A stretch of 64,000 nucleotides of DNA. It comes from Plantimonas leprariae. Its GTDB lineage: Bacteria; Pseudomonadota; Alphaproteobacteria; Rhizobiales; Rhizobiaceae. The stretch covers positions 248,001 to 312,000 of the forward strand of contig NZ_VZDO01000003.1 of the NCBI RefSeq assembly GCF_008802405.1, read 5' to 3'. The notes beneath the pieces are model-generated. The model was not told the DNA's origin. It made no database searches and saw only the letters and a list, made by a program, of their open reading frames with translations. Shown piece after piece: positions 61,065 through 64,000 of the stretch (position 1 is the stretch's first letter; every line of letters begins with the position of its first letter). Both the position numbers and the translations under genes were made by a program.

Positions 61065-64000
61065 CTACATCCGGTCCTCTTCGGTCGGCACCAGGATCTC
61101 GCGCTTGCCGGCATGGTTGGCGGGGCCGACGATGCCTTCGCGTTCCATCCGCTCGATGATCGAGGCGGCGCGGTTGTAGCCGATCTGGAGGCGGCGCTGC
61201 ACGTAGGAGGTCGAGGCCTTGCCGTCACGCAGCACCACCGCCACCGCCTGATCGTAGAGGTCGGCCGACTCCTCCATGTTGGACAGGTCGTCGCCGCCAC
61301 CGGCCGCCTCGCCGCCCTTGCCGGCCTTGCCCGAAGGCGCCGAGCCGCCGTCCTCGTCCTCCTCTTCGAGGATCGAGTCCAAATATTCCGGCACGCCCTG
61401 CGACTTCAGGTGCCGGACGATGCCTTCCACCTCCTCGTCGGCGACGAAGGGGCCGTGGACGCGCTGGATGCGCCCGCCGCCGGCCATGAACAGCATGTCG
61501 CCCTGGCCGAGGAGCTGCTCGGCGCCCTGCTCCTGCAGGATGGTGCGGGAATCGATCTTCGACGTCACCTGGAAGGAGATTCTGGTCGGGAAGTTCGCTT
61601 TGATCGTACCGGTGATGACGTCGACCGAGGGGCGCTGCGTCGCCATGATCACGTGAATGCCGGCGGCTCTGGCCATCTGCGCCAGGCGCTGGACGGTGCC
61701 CTCGATCTCCTTGCCGGCGACCATCATCAGGTCGGCCATCTCGTCGATGACCACCACGATGTAGGGGAGCGGCGACAGGTCGAACTCCTCCGACTCGAAC
61801 ACCGGCTCGCCGGTCTCGCGGTCGAAGCCGGTCTGGACCGTGCGCGAGATCGTCTCGCCCTTCTCCATCGCGCTCTGGAGGCGCTGGTTGAAGCCGTCGA
61901 TGTTCCTGACGCCGAGCTTCGACATCTTGCGGTAGCGGTCCTCCATCTCGCGGACCGTCCACTTCAGCGCCACCACCGCCTTCTTCGGGTCGGTGACGAC
62001 GGGGGCGAGCAGGTGCGGGATGCCGTCGTAGATCGAGAGCTCCAGCATCTTCGGGTCGATCATGATCATCCGGCACTCGGCCGGCGTCATCCGGTAGAGC
62101 AGCGACAGGATCATCGTGTTGATCGACACGGACTTGCCGGAGCCGGTGGTGCCGGCGACGAGGAGATGCGGCATCTTGGCCAGATCCGCGATCACAGGCT
62201 CGCCACCGATGGTCTTGCCGAGTGCGAGCGGCAGCTTGCCCTTGTTGCCGCTGAAGGTCTCGGAGGCGATCATCTCGCGGAAATAGACGGTCTCGCGCCG
62301 CGTGTTCGGCAGTTCGATGCCGATGGCGTTTTTGCCGGGAATGACGGCGACGCGCGCCGCGATCGCCGACATCGAGCGGGCGATGTCGTCGGCGAGCCCG
62401 ATGACGCGGCTCGACTTGATGCCGGGTGCGGGCTCCAGCTCGTAGAGCGTGACGACCGGACCGGGCCGCACCTCGATGATCTCGCCCTTCACCGAGAAGT
62501 CGTCGAGGACGCCTTCGAGCAGGCGCGCATTCTCCTGCAGCGCTTCGGGGGAAAGCGTCGCGTCGCGCTGCTTCGCCTTCGGCGGGGTCAGGAGGTCGAG
62601 CGGCGGCAGCTCGAACGGCGCTTCCTCACGAAGCGGCGCATGGGCGACGGCGGCGCGTTGGAGCGACTGCGCCGAGGTCGGCTTGATGCTGCCGGCCGGA
62701 GCGACGACACGGGCCGCGCCGGGCGCTTCGGGAGCCGCCGGCCGCGCGGGTGCGGCAGGAGCGCGGGCCGCCGCGGCGCGGGGATAGCCCTCGCCACCGC
62801 GCGGCGACGCTTCCGGTTCGCTCTTGCCTTTCCGCTTGCCGGGGAAGGCGACGATGTTGGCGGCGATGCCGCCAAACCAGCCGCCGGCCGCAGCCTCCTC
62901 GGGTCGCGGCGCGTCGGTCACGCGGTCGTCGGCGCGCATCACCAGGCGGTCGTCGTCCTCGTCCTGCCCGATCGGGGCGAACTCGCGCTCGTCCATCGCG
63001 AAGGGCGGCTCGTCGCCGGCGAAATCGTCGTCCTCCGCCTCTTCGCTCGCCGGCTCGAAGGCGGCGGCAGCGGGCGCGCGTCGCGGCGCGGCGGGCGGCG
63101 CGTCGAACTGGAAGCGGTCGGGCGCATCCTTCTCGGGCGCTTCCCCTTCGTCGCCGAGCGGGTCGACGAACCCGCCGCGATACGGCGCGGCGACGCGGAT
63201 CTCGCGCTGCGGCGAGGCGGGGGCGGCGGGGGTGGCGACGGGGCGCGGGGCGGCATCCGCCTCGTCGTGCCAATCGCGGAAGCGGTCGGCGAACTCGCCG
63301 GGCTCCCGGCGCTTCGATTCGTATTCGGCGCGGCGGCGCGCGAAGGCCGCCTTGGCGGAATAGACGAGGTGGGCCATCGCGCCGAAGACCAACGCGAGAC
63401 GGCCGTCGCCGTCCTCGTCGTCGCCGCTCTCGGCTTCGGCGGCGCGCCGGGCGGCCGCGGCCGCGGGGTCGGCGCGGTCGAGGAGGCCCGCGCCGTTCAG
63501 GAACAGCCAGGCGGCGGGCGCGCTCAGCATCAGGGCGAGCGCGATGCCGAGCGCGCCGGACGGATAGGCTCCGGTGGCGCTGGCAGGGAGCTTCAGGACG
63601 ATGTCGCCGGCGACGCCGCCGAGGCCGATCGGCAGCGGCCAGCCGGCCGGGGCGGGCACGCAGCCGAGCGCGGCGGCGGCGAGAACCGCGCCGGCGAGCG
63701 CCAGCCAGGCGCGCCGCCCGAGCCGGTCGGTCGGCCGGCCGCGCGCGAGCAGCACGCCCCAGACGAGCGGCAGCAGCGCGACCAGCGCGGCGGCGAGGCC
63801 GAAGCACTGGAGCGCGAGGTCGGCCGCGACCGCGCCGGCCGCGCCCATCCAGTTGGCTACCGCGTTGCCGTTCGCCTGGCTCCAGGACGGATCGGCGACG
63901 TTCCAGGTGGCGAAGGCGAAGGCGAGCCAGAGGCCGAGCCCGACCAGCGCCGCGCCGCCGGCGATCTGGCCCTGGCGCTTGAGGAAGCCCGGGGCTTCCG
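61065..64000 (-). CDS. ftsK: DNA translocase FtsK (5' end beyond window)
   Basis: About 978 codons are visible and the reading frame continues past the right edge, so the first membrane helices are missing. An ATG at 63848 is internal: upstream codons encode the typical FtsK stretch [11 protein letters not shown]. The N-terminal membrane part leads into a Pro/Ala/Glu-rich linker, then the motor with Walker [11 protein letters not shown] and Walker [16 protein letters not shown]-terminal winged-helix gamma domain ([18 protein letters not shown]) reads KOPS. It pumps chromosome ends at the division septum. Confidence 0.95.
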   Translation of the reverse strand, partial: EAPGFLKRQGQIAGGAALVGLGLWLAFAFATWNVADPSWSQANGNAVANWMGAAGAVAADLALQCFGLAAALVALLPLVWGVLLARGRPTDRLGRRAWLALAGAVLAAAALGCVPAPAGWPLPIGLGGVAGDIVLKLPASATGAYPSGALGIALALMLSAPAAWLFLNGAGLLDRADPAAAAARRAAEAESGDDEDGDGRLALVFGAMAHLVYSAKAAFARRRAEYESKRREPGEFADRFRDWHDEADAAPRPVATPAAPASPQREIRVAAPYRGGFVDPLGDEGEAPEKDAPDRFQFDAPPAAPRRAPAAAAFEPASEEAEDDDFAGDEPPFAMDEREFAPIGQDEDDDRLVMRADDRVTDAPRPEEAAAGGWFGGIAANIVAFPGKRKGKSEPEASPRGGEGYPRAAAARAPAAPARPAAPEAPGAARVVAPAGSIKPTSAQSLQRAAVAHAPLREEAPFELPPLDLLTPPKAKQRDATLSPEALQENARLLEGVLDDFSVKGEIIEVRPGPVVTLYELEPAPGIKSSRVIGLADDIARSMSAIAARVAVIPGKNAIGIELPNTRRETVYFREMIASETFSGNKGKLPLALGKTIGGEPVIADLAKMPHLLVAGTTGSGKSVSINTMILSLLYRMTPAECRMIMIDPKMLELSIYDGIPHLLAPVVTDPKKAVVALKWTVREMEDRYRKMSKLGVRNIDGFNQRLQSAMEKGETISRTVQTGFDRETGEPVFESEEFDLSPLPYIVVVIDEMADLMMVAGKEIEGTVQRLAQMARAAGIHVIMATQRPSVDVITGTIKANFPTRISFQVTSKIDSRTILQEQGAEQLLGQGDMLFMAGGGRIQRVHGPFVADEEVEGIVRHLKSQGVPEYLDSILEEEDEDGGSAPSGKAGKGGEAAGGGDDLSNMEESADLYDQAVAVVLRDGKASTSYVQRRLQIGYNRAASIIERMEREGIVGPANHAGKREILVPTEEDRM

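Noticed and set aside
63846-63848. ATG at 63848 as the true start of ftsK
   Set aside because: The frame stays open upstream and encodes conserved FtsK membrane sequence ([11 protein letters not shown]), so the gene continues beyond the window.

Overview
The window is 64 kb of densely coding, GC-rich (roughly 70 %) bacterial chromosome. Gene content and order point to an alphaproteobacterium of the Hyphomicrobiales (Rhizobiales) type: hemC-hemD-Mic60-hemY-terB in one run, tsaD-gpsA-YciI-EVE on the other strand, and ftsK-lolA with xthA, a cNMP-binding protein and a CenR-like response regulator nearby. I cannot name the species. I saw no rRNA, tRNA, CRISPR array or intact mobile element. A perfect 16-bp parS site at 44889-44904 suggests the window lies in the origin-proximal part of a chromosome.

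Layout. 1-1542: end of a TRAP transporter permease coupled to a zinc polyol/L-idonate-type dehydrogenase. 1629-6748: pentapeptide-repeat protein, half-size ABC exporter, S10 carboxypeptidase and a CreA protein. 6768-11610: nickel-pincer cofactor genes larC-larE-larB between two aldo/keto reductases, with no larA. 11796-16165: a signalling block, with an adenylate cyclase carrying a DHp-like segment and a receiver domain, facing a receiver-only regulator and a double-PAS hybrid histidine kinase. 16225-23371: XylX-like dehydratase, MFS exporter and an RND pump with its adaptor. 23456-26953: two divergent glycosyltransferase-like genes, a small membrane protein and opgH.

27235-34328 is the most interesting locus. 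Seven genes are packed with 1-4 nt overlaps (one 7-nt gap): inositol-3-phosphate synthase, HD-like protein, methyltransferase, Gfo/Idh/MocA oxidoreductase, xylose-isomerase-like TIM barrel, GT4 glycosyltransferase and PIG-L deacetylase. Three of these match the early logic of mycothiol assembly (make inositol phosphate, glycosylate it, deacetylate it), but the cysteine-ligating step is absent and cyclitol/sugar redox and isomerase steps are added. An uncharacterised inositol-derived (amino)glycoside or glycolipid is a reasonable hypothesis.

34416-42701 (minus strand): MBL protein with a zinc ribbon, DUF1810, HAD, class-I amidotransferase, TerB, HemY, Mic60, HemD, HemC. 42797-47638 (plus strand): TsaD, GpsA, parS, YciI, EVE, DUF3072 and a TPR-GGDEF diguanylate cyclase. 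47639-53676: YdeP-type molybdoenzyme, L,D-transpeptidase, CenR-like regulator, cNMP-binding protein, XRE regulator and divergent methyltransferase. 53797-57267: OmpA lipoprotein, a membrane-embedded AraC regulator, an adhesin-like lipoprotein and XthA. 57536-59231: a saccharopine-dehydrogenase-like gene and a TetR regulator share a promoter region with two tandem palindromic operators; this patch looks less GC-rich and may be acquired. 59525-64000: a protein-lysine-methyltransferase-like gene, LolA and FtsK (cut by the window end).

Several genes appear to start at TTG with a good Shine-Dalgarno sequence (ABC exporter, carboxypeptidase, inositol-phosphate synthase, TsaD); start choices are explained per gene.
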